Positions 1-7,275 of a stretch of 37,396 nt of DNA are shown piece by piece. The notes below the pieces were generated by a model. The model worked only from the letters and a program-made list of their open reading frames with translations, made no database searches and was not told the origin of the DNA. The stretch comes from Hyphomicrobium sp. GTDB lineage: Bacteria > Pseudomonadota > Alphaproteobacteria > Rhizobiales > Hyphomicrobiaceae. Numbering within the stretch: position 1 is the first letter of the stretch; each line of letters begins with the position of its first letter. The stretch is taken from positions 1-37,396 of the forward strand of contig JALOTA010000005.1 in the NCBI GenBank assembly GCA_025458125.1. Reading direction: 5' to 3'. The position numbers were made by a program, and so were the translations under genes.

Positions 1-2312
1 CGCATCGTCGTCCGCCCCGACATCGCGACGCGCCTCGCCGACAGCTTCGAGCAGGCGCTCAAACTCGCAGACGGCCTCGCCATCGCCGAGTTCGTCGACA
101 AACCGCTCGCACCCGGCGGCCGCCCTGCATCAGATGAAGATTCGACGCCCGGCGGCCGGCTCCCCGCAGGGGAGGCCCCGGGCGCGCCAAACAAGCCGGG
201 TGCATTTAAAAACAAGAACGACACGCACGAGCGGATCATATTTTCCGAGCGGTTCGCCTGTCCGGTGTCCGGCTTCACGATCGAGGAAATCGAACCGCGC
301 CTTTTCTCGTTCAACGCGCCCTCCGGCGCCTGCCCGCAATGCGACGGGCTCGGCACCGAACTGCAGTTCGAGCCCGAACTTGTTGTCCCCGACGGGTCGC
401 TTTCGCTGCAGGATGGCGCCGTCTATCCATGGGCCAAGACCGGCGCCACGTCGCCCTACAGCTTGCCATCCTGTTCGGCTCCGGCGACGAGGAGATCGAA
501 TACACCTACTGGGACGGCGCGCGGAACTACAAGACCGCGAAGCCCTTCGAAGGCGTGATCGGCAACATCGCCCGGCGCTGGAAGGAAACCGATAGCGAGT
601 GGGTGCGCGAGGAACTGTCGCGCTATCAGTCGGCGCATCCCTGCGAAGCCTGCAACGGCTACCGCCTCAAGCCGCAAGCCCTCGCCGTCAAAGTCGGCGG
701 CAGGCACATCGCCGAGGTGACGGATATGTCGATCCGCGCCGCCAACGTCTGGTTCGCCGAAGTGCCCAGGACGTTCAACCGGCAGCAGACCGAGATCGCC
801 ACGCGCATCCTGAAGGAAATCCGCGACCGGCTCAAATTCCTGGTCGACGTTGGCCTCGACTACCTGACGCTGTCGCGCGCGTCTGGCACCCTGTCGGGCG
901 GCGAGAGCCAGCGCATCCGGCTCGCGTCTCAGATCGGCTCGGGGCTGACCGGCGTGCTCTACGTTCTCGACGAACCGTCCATCGGCCTGCATCAGCGCGA
1001 CAACGACCGGCTGCTCGCGACGCTGAAGCACCTGCGCGACCTCGGCAACACCGTCATCGTCGTCGAGCACGACGAGGATGCGATCCTGGCGGCCGACTAC
1101 GTCGTCGACATCGGCCCCGGCGCCGGCATCCACGGCGGCCGGGTGGTCGCCGAAGGCACGCCGGCCGAGATCATGGCCAACCCCAGATCGCTGACCGGCG
1201 AGTACCTCACCGGCAAGCGCCTCGTGTCGCCGCCGAAGGTGCGCCGCAAGCCAGATCCCAAGCGCGGGCTGAAGGTGATCGGCGCGCGCGGCAACAACCT
1301 TCAGAACGTTTCAGCCGAGATCCCGCAGGGTCTCTTCACCTGCGTCACGGGCGTCTCCGGCGGCGGCAAATCGACCTTTCTCATCGATACGCTCTTCAAG
1401 GCCGTCGCCCGCAAGCTGAACGGCGCGCGCGAACATCCCGCCCCGCACGACCGCATCGAGGGCCTGCAGCACTTCGACAAGGTCATCGACATCGACCAGT
1501 CGCCCATCGGCCGCACGCCGCGGTCGAACCCGGCCACCTACACCGGCGCCTTCACGCCGATCCGCGAATGGTTCGCGGGCCTCCCCGAAGCCAAGACGCG
1601 CGGCTACGACCCCGGCCGCTTTTCCTTCAACGTCAAGAGCGGACGCTGCGCCAAGTGCCAGGGCGACGGCGTCATCAAGATCGAGATGCACTTCCTCCCC
1701 GACGTCTACGTCACCTGCGAGGAATGCAAGGGCAAGCGCTACAATCGCGAAACGCTCGCCGTCACCTTCAAGGACAAGTCGATCGCCGACATCCTCGACA
1801 TGACCGTGGAGGAAGGGGCCGAGTTCTTCAAGGCCGTGCCGTCGATCCGCGACAAGCTCGAAACGCTGGCCCGCGTCGGCCTCGGCTACATCCATATCGG
1901 CCAGCAGGCGACCACGCTGTCGGGCGGCGAAGCCCAGCGCATCAAGCTGGCCAAGGAACTGTCCAAGCGCGCCACCGGCCGCACGCTCTACATCCTCGAT
2001 GAGCCGACGACGGGCCTGCACTTCCACGATGTCGCCAAGCTTCTCGAAGTGCTCCACGAGCTGGTCGACGCCGGCAACACGGTGGTCGTCATCGAGCACA
2101 ACCTGGAAGTCATCAAGACCGCCGACTGGATCATCGACCTGGGACCCGAAGGCGGCGACGGCGGCGGGAACATCGTGGCCACCGGTACACCGGAGGAGGT
2201 GGCGGAAATCCGCGCCAGTTATACGGGCCGCTACCTGAAGGACCTGCTCGCCCGCCGTCCCGCGGCAGCTCCCGGCCCCGTCACGCGCCCCAAGCCGAAA
2301 AAGAGCGCGTGA
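1..2312 (+). pseudogene. uvrA: UvrA, excinuclease ABC subunit A (5' end outside window; internal deletion/frameshift)
   Basis: UvrA is the DNA-damage-recognising ABC ATPase of the UvrABC nucleotide excision repair complex. Frame 1 reads from the window edge through the first zinc-finger region (CPQCDGLG, about 337-360) to [15 protein letters not shown] near 455. The family sequence then resumes in frame 3 with [19 protein letters not shown] from about 463. Later landmarks are all intact in frame 3: the ABC signature [18 protein letters not shown], the Walker B region [10 protein letters not shown], a second Walker [10 protein letters not shown], a second zinc finger (CAKCQGDG and CEECKGKR), and the second signature [15 protein letters not shown]. 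Compared with the family, roughly 25-28 residues are missing at the junction and the frame changes, so the natural product would stop at 556-558. This is either a true pseudogene or an assembly or sequencing error. The C-terminus is a basic Lys/Pro-rich tail. Family assignment is certain; functional status is not. Confidence 0.93.
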
Positions 2313-2463
2313 GGCCACGGCGCGAGGCACCCGCAACCAGCGGCGAAACTTGTCCACGCACCCGGCGGCTGCGCCAAGATGCGAGTCCGATTGGACACGG
2401 CCGCAATTTCTTTTGGCCAATTAGCAAGTTGCGCTGCATTGCGCGGTCGGAGCACAAGCCAAC

Positions 2464-2480
2464 ATCGGATACAATCCGAT
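2464..2480. promoter_or_regulatory. Inverted repeat upstream of the 2511 gene (candidate operator)
   Basis: ATCGGAT-ACA-ATCCGAT is a perfect 7-bp dyad with a 3-bp spacer, about 30 bp upstream of the exported-protein gene at 2511. Most of the 198-bp gap after uvrA (2313-2510) holds no gene. The same ATCGGA/TCCGAT half-sites recur in a dyad at 3984-3998. The regulator is unknown. Confidence 0.4.
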
Positions 2481-2510
2481 TCGATTGCATCGCAGGACCA
2501 CGCTCGCATC

Positions 2511-2966
2511 ATGATTGCCCGCATTCCCGCAGTTCTCGCCTGTGCGCTTGCCGGCCTCGCGTTCGCGAGCACCGCCCGCGCGCAGGATCGCGACCTGAAG
2601 GCGTGGGGCGGGCCGCCACACATGGGCATGGATTTCAAGACCGGCCAGAGCTACGGCGTGTCGGATTTCGGCGCCGCCAAGCCGGGCGAGCCCAAGAAGC
2701 GCCGCGTGGTCCGCGCCCGCGGCACAGGCAAATCGACGAAACAGATTGCGGAAGACATTCCGCCGTTGCCGGAGGTCAATCCGGTTCGCGCCGCAGCGGG
2801 CCAGCCGGGAGCCATGACAGCGGCGACGACCGCCGCAACCGGTACGGCGACCGATGCCTCGCCCGTCGAGACAGGCACGCTGGCCCCCGCCGTAGACACC
2901 GGCCCCATCCCCTGCCGCAAGTACGATCCCATGACCGGCCGCACGATCGAGATCAGGTGCCGGTAA
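2511..2966 (+). CDS. Hypothetical exported protein
   Basis: This 151-residue protein has a clear Sec signal peptide (MIARIPAVLACALAGLAFAS, cleavage after TARA, about residue 24). The mature part is hydrophilic: a WGGPPHMGMDF segment, a basic KKRRVVRAR patch near residue 60, and a low-complexity Ala/Thr/Pro stretch. It ends in PCRKYDPMTGRTIEIRCR, with two cysteines that could form a disulfide. I chose the ATG at 2511 rather than in-frame starts further upstream because it begins the signal peptide; AGGA lies about 13 bp before it. I recognise no family or function. The dyad at 2464-2480 lies in its promoter region. Confidence 0.75.
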   Translation: MIARIPAVLACALAGLAFASTARAQDRDLKAWGGPPHMGMDFKTGQSYGVSDFGAAKPGEPKKRRVVRARGTGKSTKQIAEDIPPLPEVNPVRAAAGQPGAMTAATTAATGTATDASPVETGTLAPAVDTGPIPCRKYDPMTGRTIEIRCR

Positions 2967-2975
2967 GTGGGTCCC

Positions 2976-3461
2976 TCACACGTTCCTCGCCCAGCGCATC
3001 GCCAGAGCCGGGCGCCAGACGCCCAGCACATAGTTGGCAATCGATAGCGCAAGGATCGCGAACAGGGCCGTCCACTCGCTGGCAATGGTCGCCTGCAAGC
3101 CTTTCTCCAGCGGTTCCCCCGCCGCGATCTGAGCCGACAGGCGCGCCGCATCCCCGGCCTTCGCCGAGACGATCGCCAGCGTCGATTCAAACATCCCGAT
3201 CCCGAGCAGCGCCTTCACCCAGACCCAGCGCAATTCCTGGAACGGGCGGTGGACGGCCATGGCCAGAAGCCCCGTCACCAGCGACAGACCGAGCGACGGC
3301 AGCAGCATGTAATTGCAGATCGCCGCGATGGTCTGGCGCATGTCGGCGTAGTTCTGCGCGCTCGCCTGCGGCGAGTAGACGAGAATGAGGGCATAGGCGA
3401 CAAGCGCGCCGACAATCCCCGCCGACGACACAGTGTGTAAGAATTTCATCAACTGCCGCAT
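2976..3461 (-). CDS. Multi-pass inner membrane protein (DUF2269-like)
   Basis: The product is a 161-residue protein with about four hydrophobic segments: FLHTVSSAGIVGALVAYALIL near the N-terminus, YMLLPSLGLSLVTGLLAMAV, VWVKALLGIGMFESTLAIVS, and LFAILALSIANYVLGVW near the C-terminus. The N-terminal KFLHTVSSAGIVG and this topology resemble the DUF2269 group of small membrane proteins, whose role is unknown. I start it at the ATG at 3461 (MRQLMKFLH). An ATG four codons downstream (3449) is equally possible, and the ribosome-binding site is weak for both. It converges on the 2511 gene with a 9-bp gap. Confidence 0.7.
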   Translation of the reverse strand: MRQLMKFLHTVSSAGIVGALVAYALILVYSPQASAQNYADMRQTIAAICNYMLLPSLGLSLVTGLLAMAVHRPFQELRWVWVKALLGIGMFESTLAIVSAKAGDAARLSAQIAAGEPLEKGLQATIASEWTALFAILALSIANYVLGVWRPALAMRWARNV

Positions 3462-3561
3462 GGGACCACTACGATCCAACGGGCTGGCCCGGATCGGCTG
3501 ACTTGGCGCCGGCGCAAAGGTCAACCCGTAAACAGGACAACGGATGCCGCGCCGGACCTTC

Positions 3562-3849
3562 TCAGACCGCCAGGACGGACTTGATCTGGTCCTCGTACTG
3601 CTGGACGGCCTCCAGCGCGCGTTTGGTCAACACCGGGTCGGCGTTGGTCGCCTTCGAATATCCGCCGATGGCCTCGCGGGCGTTTTCCATAATGCGGGTC
3701 GCGGCGCCCTGCGGATTGAGCTCACGCTTGCAGTTGGCCTGCAGGAGCTGGGTCAGGATCACGCCGGTCGCCAGCGCCAGCCCCGCGAGCTCTCCGTTCT
3801 GGCGTTTCAGGTCAGCGATCTCGGCGGTGAGGTGGCTCACGTCGGTCAT
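3562..3849 (-). CDS. Small hypothetical protein with N-terminal coiled coil
   Basis: The 95-residue product begins MTDVSHLTAEIADLKRQNGEL, a heptad-like helix suited to a coiled coil. A hydrophobic helix follows (LAGLALATGVILTQLLQ, residues 28-45), then a polar helical tail. The start at 3849 is supported by AAGGGA nine bases upstream; longer frames upstream have no start signal. There is no signal peptide. No family is recognised. The gene is divergent from the 4132 gene across a 282-bp gap. Confidence 0.72.
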   Translation of the reverse strand: MTDVSHLTAEIADLKRQNGELAGLALATGVILTQLLQANCKRELNPQGAATRIMENAREAIGGYSKATNADPVLTKRALEAVQQYEDQIKSVLAV

Positions 3850-3983
3850 GTTTCGTCGTCCCTTGTGAAAGTAGGCCTGCCCCTCGGGTGCTAAGCCGCG
3901 CCGCCGCGAAGCGCAAGACGGTCCGGCCGGGAACGCAAGGTCGGTGCGAGCGTCGGGCCAATCCGCGGCGGTCTGACGCATCA

Positions 3984-3998
3984 ATCGGAAGTTCCGAT
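3984..3998. promoter_or_regulatory. Palindrome in the 3849/4132 divergent promoter region
   Basis: ATCGGAA-G-TTCCGAT is a perfect 7-bp dyad with a 1-bp spacer in the 3850-4131 gap. Its hexamer half-sites (ATCGGA/TCCGAT) match those at 2464-2480 with different spacing. This may be an operator; no regulator is identified. Confidence 0.4.
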
Positions 3999-4086
3999 CA
4001 GTGCCCACAAAATCATCCCCACCCGATTGAAACCTAGGCACCCTCCGCCGAGATAGCCTCATGCAGGCCGATAACCGGCGCTGCGG

Positions 4087-4101
4087 CACTCGAGACGAGT
4101 G
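4087..4101. promoter_or_regulatory. Dyad just upstream of the 4132 gene
   Basis: CACTCG-AGA-CGAGTG is a perfect 6-bp inverted repeat centred about 38 bp before the start codon at 4132, a position where a repressor would cover the promoter or 5' leader. Function is inferred from position only. Confidence 0.3.
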
Positions 4102-4131
4102 ACCAGAAAACAAGCACTAGGGGATCAAAAA

Positions 4132-4344
4132 ATGGTTCGCACTGTCATTTCCACCACCGCCGCATTGCTCACGATCGCTTTCACAGCCGCTGCTGCCCAG
4201 GCTGCTCCGTTCAGCGCTTCCACGGGAAGCCTCGCCTCCGGCGCGTCGCCCGTGATCGCCGTCGGCGGCCATCAGGTCTGCCTGAAGGCGCAGTGCCCCG
4301 GCCGCAGCCGCATCGTCTGCGGTTGCCCCAAGTCGAACCGTTAA
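4132..4344 (+). CDS. Small exported cysteine-containing protein
   Basis: This 70-residue protein has a Sec signal peptide (MVRTVISTTAALLTIAFTAA, then AAAQAA, cleaved about residue 24). The short mature domain ends in four cysteines spaced C-x4-C-x7-C-x-C (VCLKAQCPGRSRIVCGCPKSNR), which suggests disulfides or metal binding. The ATG at 4132 follows AGGGG with good spacing. No family is recognised. It is one of a run of small exported proteins between 2.5 and 9.4 kb. Confidence 0.7.
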   Translation: MVRTVISTTAALLTIAFTAAAAQAAPFSASTGSLASGASPVIAVGGHQVCLKAQCPGRSRIVCGCPKSNR

Positions 4345-4361
4345 TGCGTCGCCGTAGCTTT

Positions 4362-4388
4362 GCCGGTGGGACCTCGCGGTCCCCCGGC
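4362..4388. terminator. GC-rich hairpin downstream of the 4132 gene
   Basis: GCCGG, a bulged T, and GGGACC pair with GGTCCC and CCGGC around a TCGC tetraloop, giving an 11-bp stem about 18 bp after the stop codon. There is no following T-run, so it may be a non-canonical terminator or an mRNA-stabilising structure. Confidence 0.45.
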
Positions 4389-4495
4389 GGAGCGGGGCAC
4401 GCGGAAACAGCCGGGCACCGTGGCGCCCGGGTTCTTGCGCAAGGCTTCAGGCAGGCGCAGGCTCTCCCCCGTCGTCTGACTGACGGGAGACACCC

Positions 4496-4750
4496 ATGAA
4501 AATCGTGACCGCCATACTCGCCGCGAGCCTGTCGCTTGCCGCTTCCAGCGCATCTGAGGCCGCCGAATGCAAATTGTTCGGGGGCATCGGCAACGGCCTC
4601 ACCGAGGATCTGGCCAAGTTCATGGCCGATGCGGCTGTCAAGAACGTCATTGAGAACAACGGCATGAAACCGACGGGCGACATCAAGCACACCTGCAAGG
4701 CGGCCACGCTCGGCTCGGAATGCACCGCCCGCATGCAGGGCTGCAAATAA
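4496..4750 (+). CDS. Small exported protein with four cysteines
   Basis: The 84-residue product has a Sec signal peptide (MKIVTAILAASLSLAASSAS, cleavage about residue 23 after SEAA). The mature part is FGGIGNGLTEDLAKFMADAAVKN followed by IKHTCKAATLGSECTARMQGCK, with one cysteine at the mature N-terminus and three near the C-terminus. GGGAG sits about 8 bases before the ATG at 4496. No family is recognised. It belongs to the same run of small secreted proteins as its neighbours. Confidence 0.72.
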   Translation: MKIVTAILAASLSLAASSASEAAECKLFGGIGNGLTEDLAKFMADAAVKNVIENNGMKPTGDIKHTCKAATLGSECTARMQGCK

Positions 4751-4853
4751 CCTCGCGAAAGCTCTGCCCCGGCTGGCCTTGGAACAAACTCCGCGCGTGA
4801 CCGTTCTAGGCACGAAGGTCGCGCATCGTGCGTTGATCACGGAGGGTCAGGCC

Positions 4854-4982
4854 ATGAAACATGCCGTGCTTGTCGCGTGTCTGGCGGCGATGCTCGCAGC
4901 AGGTTGCCGCCGCGAGGAGGCAGCCCCGGTGCTGGAACCGATGAAACTCGGCGCAGCCACACCGAACGAAACAATGCGCTGA
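4854..4982 (+). CDS. Very small lipoprotein (42 aa)
   Basis: The protein begins MKHAVLVACLAAMLAAGCRR. The LAAGC lipobox puts the lipidated cysteine at residue 18, leaving a mature part of only about 25 residues (EEAAPVLEPMKLGAATPNETMR). A strong GGAGGG lies about 8 bases before the ATG at 4854, and an excellent terminator follows at 5006-5037, so this is very likely a real transcription unit despite its size. Small lipoproteins of this kind are common in alphaproteobacteria; the function is unknown. Confidence 0.72.
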   Translation: MKHAVLVACLAAMLAAGCRREEAAPVLEPMKLGAATPNETMR

Positions 4983-5005
4983 TCCGCTTGGATCGGCGAA
5001 AACAA

Positions 5006-5037
5006 GCGGGCCGGAAGCTGCAGCGCTTTCGGCCCGC
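5006..5037. terminator. Bidirectional rho-independent terminator
   Basis: A 13-bp stem (GCGGGCCGGAAGC pairing with GCTTTCGGCCCGC, one G-T wobble) closes a 6-base loop. On the plus strand TTTT follows shortly after. On the minus strand TTGTTTTC follows immediately. It separates the converging genes at 4854 (+) and 5054 (-) and probably serves both. Confidence 0.8.
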
Positions 5038-5053
5038 GTGAGTTTTGGTAACT

Positions 5054-5335
5054 TCAATCTCCGGTCCGGCGGGATCTGTTGAAGACTTTCTTGTCTCGAG
5101 GCGCCCCCGACTTGTAGCCGTAGGGTGCCGGCGCCCGCGCCCGCCAGTCCGGCGTGCCGCTGAGTGCGCCGTAGCGATCGAGCAGTTCGGCGTCCCGCTC
5201 ACTGACCGGCCCACCGGCCCGGGCATTGGCCCGCGCATTTTCAACTTCCCAGTAGTTATCCGCCTCCGCGACATTGGCGAATAGAATGGCGCCGGAGACA
5301 GCACCCAGACCCAGGCAATAAATCAAGGATCGCAT
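5054..5335 (-). CDS. Small exported hypothetical protein
   Basis: This 93-residue protein starts MRSLIYCLGLGAVSGAILFA and has a signal peptide ending about residue 24 (NVAEA). The mature part contains DNYWEVENARANARAGGPVSERDAELLDRYG, followed by a Pro/Arg/Lys-rich tail. The start at 5335 is supported by AAGAGGA about 9 bases upstream. I recognise no domain. It shares a bidirectional terminator with the 4854 lipoprotein gene. Confidence 0.72.
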   Translation of the reverse strand: MRSLIYCLGLGAVSGAILFANVAEADNYWEVENARANARAGGPVSERDAELLDRYGALSGTPDWRARAPAPYGYKSGAPRDKKVFNRSRRTGD

Positions 5336-5463
5336 CTGAAATTCCTCTTGAAACTGAGGCCGCATGCAGCGTCGCGGACCCGATGCCATAGGAGATAGGT
5401 GTCGCATCCCCCGGCGGGAAGACCGGATGAAAGGTCAACGCTCCTTGCCGTCGCGTCGACCTC

Positions 5464-6060
5464 TCAGCCGGGATCCTCGGCCGAAGGCGCCGGAGCAGCC
5501 GGCGGTTGAGTTGGCGGAACCGGTCCCCCGGCCTCTGCAACGGCCTTAAGATTTGCAAGACCCCGCTCATAGTCCTGTCCGATCATCTCCTCCAGATCCA
5601 GACCGAGCAGTGTGCCGATGAGCCGTTCGGCAAAACCCTGCGTGCCGTCGAGCGACCACGTCACGCGCGTATTCTGGTCCTGCGGCGCGAACGCGAACCG
5701 GGTCGTGCTGGTTCCTTCGAACGGCTCGACGAAATCGAGTTGGATCGTCAGGGCTTCAACGGGCCGCGCCTCGGTAATCGCCATGGCGCCCCGGCCAACT
5801 TTCTCGTTGCCGGCCCACCGCATGATGGCGCCAGGCCCCGAGCGTGGCCCTTCGAAGGCGATTTTCGCATCGGGATCGATCTTAGCCCACGGCGACCAGG
5901 CCTGCCATTTTCCAAGGTCGTAGACATGCGCAAAGACCTGCGCGGGCGCGGCCGCGACGACGGCCGACCGCTCCACCCGGTACGAGGACGGTTGAACCGC
6001 GACCCAACCGAGGAACGCCGCGATCGCGGTCAGAACAACAAGACCGATCTTTCCCAACAC
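5464..6060 (-). CDS. SRPBCC family (polyketide cyclase/START-like) protein, membrane-anchored
   Basis: The protein has 198 residues. An N-terminal hydrophobic anchor (GLVVLTAIAAFLGWVAV, residues 6-22) is followed by a SRPBCC helix-grip domain. Typical family features are VERSAVVAAAPAQVFAHVYDLGKWQAWSPW, GPGAIMRWAGNEKVGRGAM, and TRVTWSLDGTQGF. The C-terminus is Pro/Ala-rich. The family binds hydrophobic ligands; no substrate can be inferred. The start codon is GTG at 6060 with GGAGG just upstream. Many alphaproteobacterial homologues of this size are annotated SRPBCC or polyketide cyclase. Confidence 0.85.
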   Translation of the reverse strand: MLGKIGLVVLTAIAAFLGWVAVQPSSYRVERSAVVAAAPAQVFAHVYDLGKWQAWSPWAKIDPDAKIAFEGPRSGPGAIMRWAGNEKVGRGAMAITEARPVEALTIQLDFVEPFEGTSTTRFAFAPQDQNTRVTWSLDGTQGFAERLIGTLLGLDLEEMIGQDYERGLANLKAVAEAGGPVPPTQPPAAPAPSAEDPG

Positions 6061-6176
6061 GGGGCCTCCAGATGCCAGCCATCCATATCTGCACTTGCCC
6101 CGGCCAACTCGACAAAATTGTGAACGCCGCGACGGGTCCAGGCTAGTATGACGTCAAAACGCAGCCGGGATCGGAC

Positions 6177-6578
6177 TTGAAAGCAACGCCTCTGCATTTG
6201 CCAAGCGGCTTTACCACCGCAGTCGCCAGTCTCATGACGGTGCATCTAGCCGCGTGCGGGGCGACCGGCGACAGCGGCATGATGGGCCTGCCCCCGACCG
6301 AGTTCCAACGCGCTTACGCAGCCGGATACGACGTCGCCGCCGCGGAACGCTGCGGTCAGGCCGTCGACGCCGGTCGCGTGCGCCATAATCTCGTCGAAGG
6401 TATGAAGCAGCAGAACGTGGCGCCGGAACTCGTCGAGAAAGCCGGCCGGACATTCGACAAAACCCGGACCGAATTCACTCAGAAACTGCAGTCCCGGCCC
6501 GAGTACTGCGTCGCTGAATACGCGGTTCCTGCCGAGAGACTTGCACAATACGAGAAAGGAGAGTTCTCTCCGCGCTGA
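6177..6578 (+). CDS. Putative lipoprotein with cysteine pair
   Basis: The product is 133 residues from a TTG start at 6177. The N-terminal hydrophobic stretch ends in a lipobox-like LAACG, with the lipidated cysteine near residue 27. The mature part contains FQRAYAAGYDVAAAERCGQA and later RPEYCVAEYAVP, so two further cysteines could pair. The GYDVAAAERC segment resembles in layout the GQALAAARIC and GQAAGMAAVC segments of the exported proteins at 7993 and 8463, suggesting distant relation. The start is uncertain because TTG is weak and the upstream GGGAT is a poor ribosome-binding site. No function can be assigned. Confidence 0.65.
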   Translation: MKATPLHLPSGFTTAVASLMTVHLAACGATGDSGMMGLPPTEFQRAYAAGYDVAAAERCGQAVDAGRVRHNLVEGMKQQNVAPELVEKAGRTFDKTRTEFTQKLQSRPEYCVAEYAVPAERLAQYEKGEFSPR

Positions 6579-6673
6579 ACCGACAAAGCTATAGCGTTCG
6601 CCTCGTTTGCGTTTCGACCGGAACCTCCGCCCAGCGCCTCTGAAGACCACACCGAGACAGAAGGGAAATCGAA

Positions 6674-7039
6674 ATGCGGCTTCGCCGTTCCACCCACCGT
6701 TCGATAGCGCTCGTGGCCGGGAGTTTATTCGCTTTGACGACGATACCGGCGCGGGCTGCGGATTTCGCCGGCACATGGGCGGCCGACCTTGCCACCTGCA
6801 AGACCGCTCAAGACAGTCCGGATGCCCCCCTTGTCCTGACGCCCAAAGGCTACGACCAGCATGAGGCGCACTGCACCTTCGAGGGTCTGAAATCCATCGG
6901 TCCGGGCGAATGGTCGGGGAAGGCCGGCTGCAGCGTCGAGGGCGACTCGCAATCCTTTCCGGTCGAGCTCACGCTGTCGGGTGACATCCTGACGCTGACG
7001 GAGGATGGTGCCGCGCGCGACCTGCTGCGATGCCCTTGA
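6674..7039 (+). CDS. Exported hypothetical protein, possible small beta-barrel
   Basis: This 121-residue protein has a signal peptide cleaved after ARAA, about residue 29. The mature domain opens FAGTWAADLATCKT. It contains three further cysteines (HCTFEG, GCSVEG, LLRCP) and several short beta-like strands (FPVELTLSGDILTLTEDG). The GTW opening followed by strands resembles small lipocalin-like domains found in rhizobial exported proteins, but I cannot name the family. AAGGGA lies about 8 bases before the ATG at 6674. Confidence 0.72.
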   Translation: MRLRRSTHRSIALVAGSLFALTTIPARAADFAGTWAADLATCKTAQDSPDAPLVLTPKGYDQHEAHCTFEGLKSIGPGEWSGKAGCSVEGDSQSFPVELTLSGDILTLTEDGAARDLLRCP

Positions 7040-7105
7040 AGAGAATCCCGTTATCGTATTCGCTCAATTCACTTTTCTGGAAAGATTGAGTAGACCTCAT
7101 TTTTC

Positions 7106-7140
7106 ATTTGCGGCAATTGGTTCGAGTTTACGCCGCAAAT
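7106..7140. promoter_or_regulatory. 9-bp inverted repeat in the AT-rich region before the Crp/Fnr gene
   Basis: ATTTGCGGC (7106-7114) and GCCGCAAAT (7132-7140) form a perfect 9-bp inverted repeat with a 17-bp spacer. It lies in a 236-bp gap (7040-7275) that is noticeably more AT-rich than the surroundings and contains no gene. The arms are too far apart for a compact terminator and fit a pair of regulator half-sites. Role inferred from position. Confidence 0.45.
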
Positions 7141-7200
7141 AAACCGTTACAAATGGAACAGACGTAACTTTTCGAGCGAGCTATTGTTCGTTAAACGTCT

Positions 7201-7221
7201 GTCACAGTTAGTAATTGTGAC
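7201..7221. promoter_or_regulatory. Near-perfect dyad about 55 bp upstream of the Crp/Fnr gene
   Basis: The 21-bp sequence has arms GTCACA and TGTGAC around a TTA/TAA core, mismatching only at isolated central positions. TCACA and TGTGA are typical Crp-family half-sites, although here they point outward relative to the usual TGTGA-N6-TCACA. Autoregulation by the 7276 product is a plausible inference. Confidence 0.45.
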
Positions 7222-7275
7222 TTGATTGTGGCAGTTTGAACCCCCACGTCCTCTCTAGTTGTATGGAGTAAGAGG

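Noticed and set aside
599-2002. Alternate-frame open reading frame inside uvrA
   Set aside because: Arg/Pro/His-rich shadow of uvrA with no start signal.
7063-7090. CTCAAT...ATTGAG repeat just after the 6674 gene, considered as a terminator
   Set aside because: The stem is short and AT-rich with a bulge and no T-run after it.
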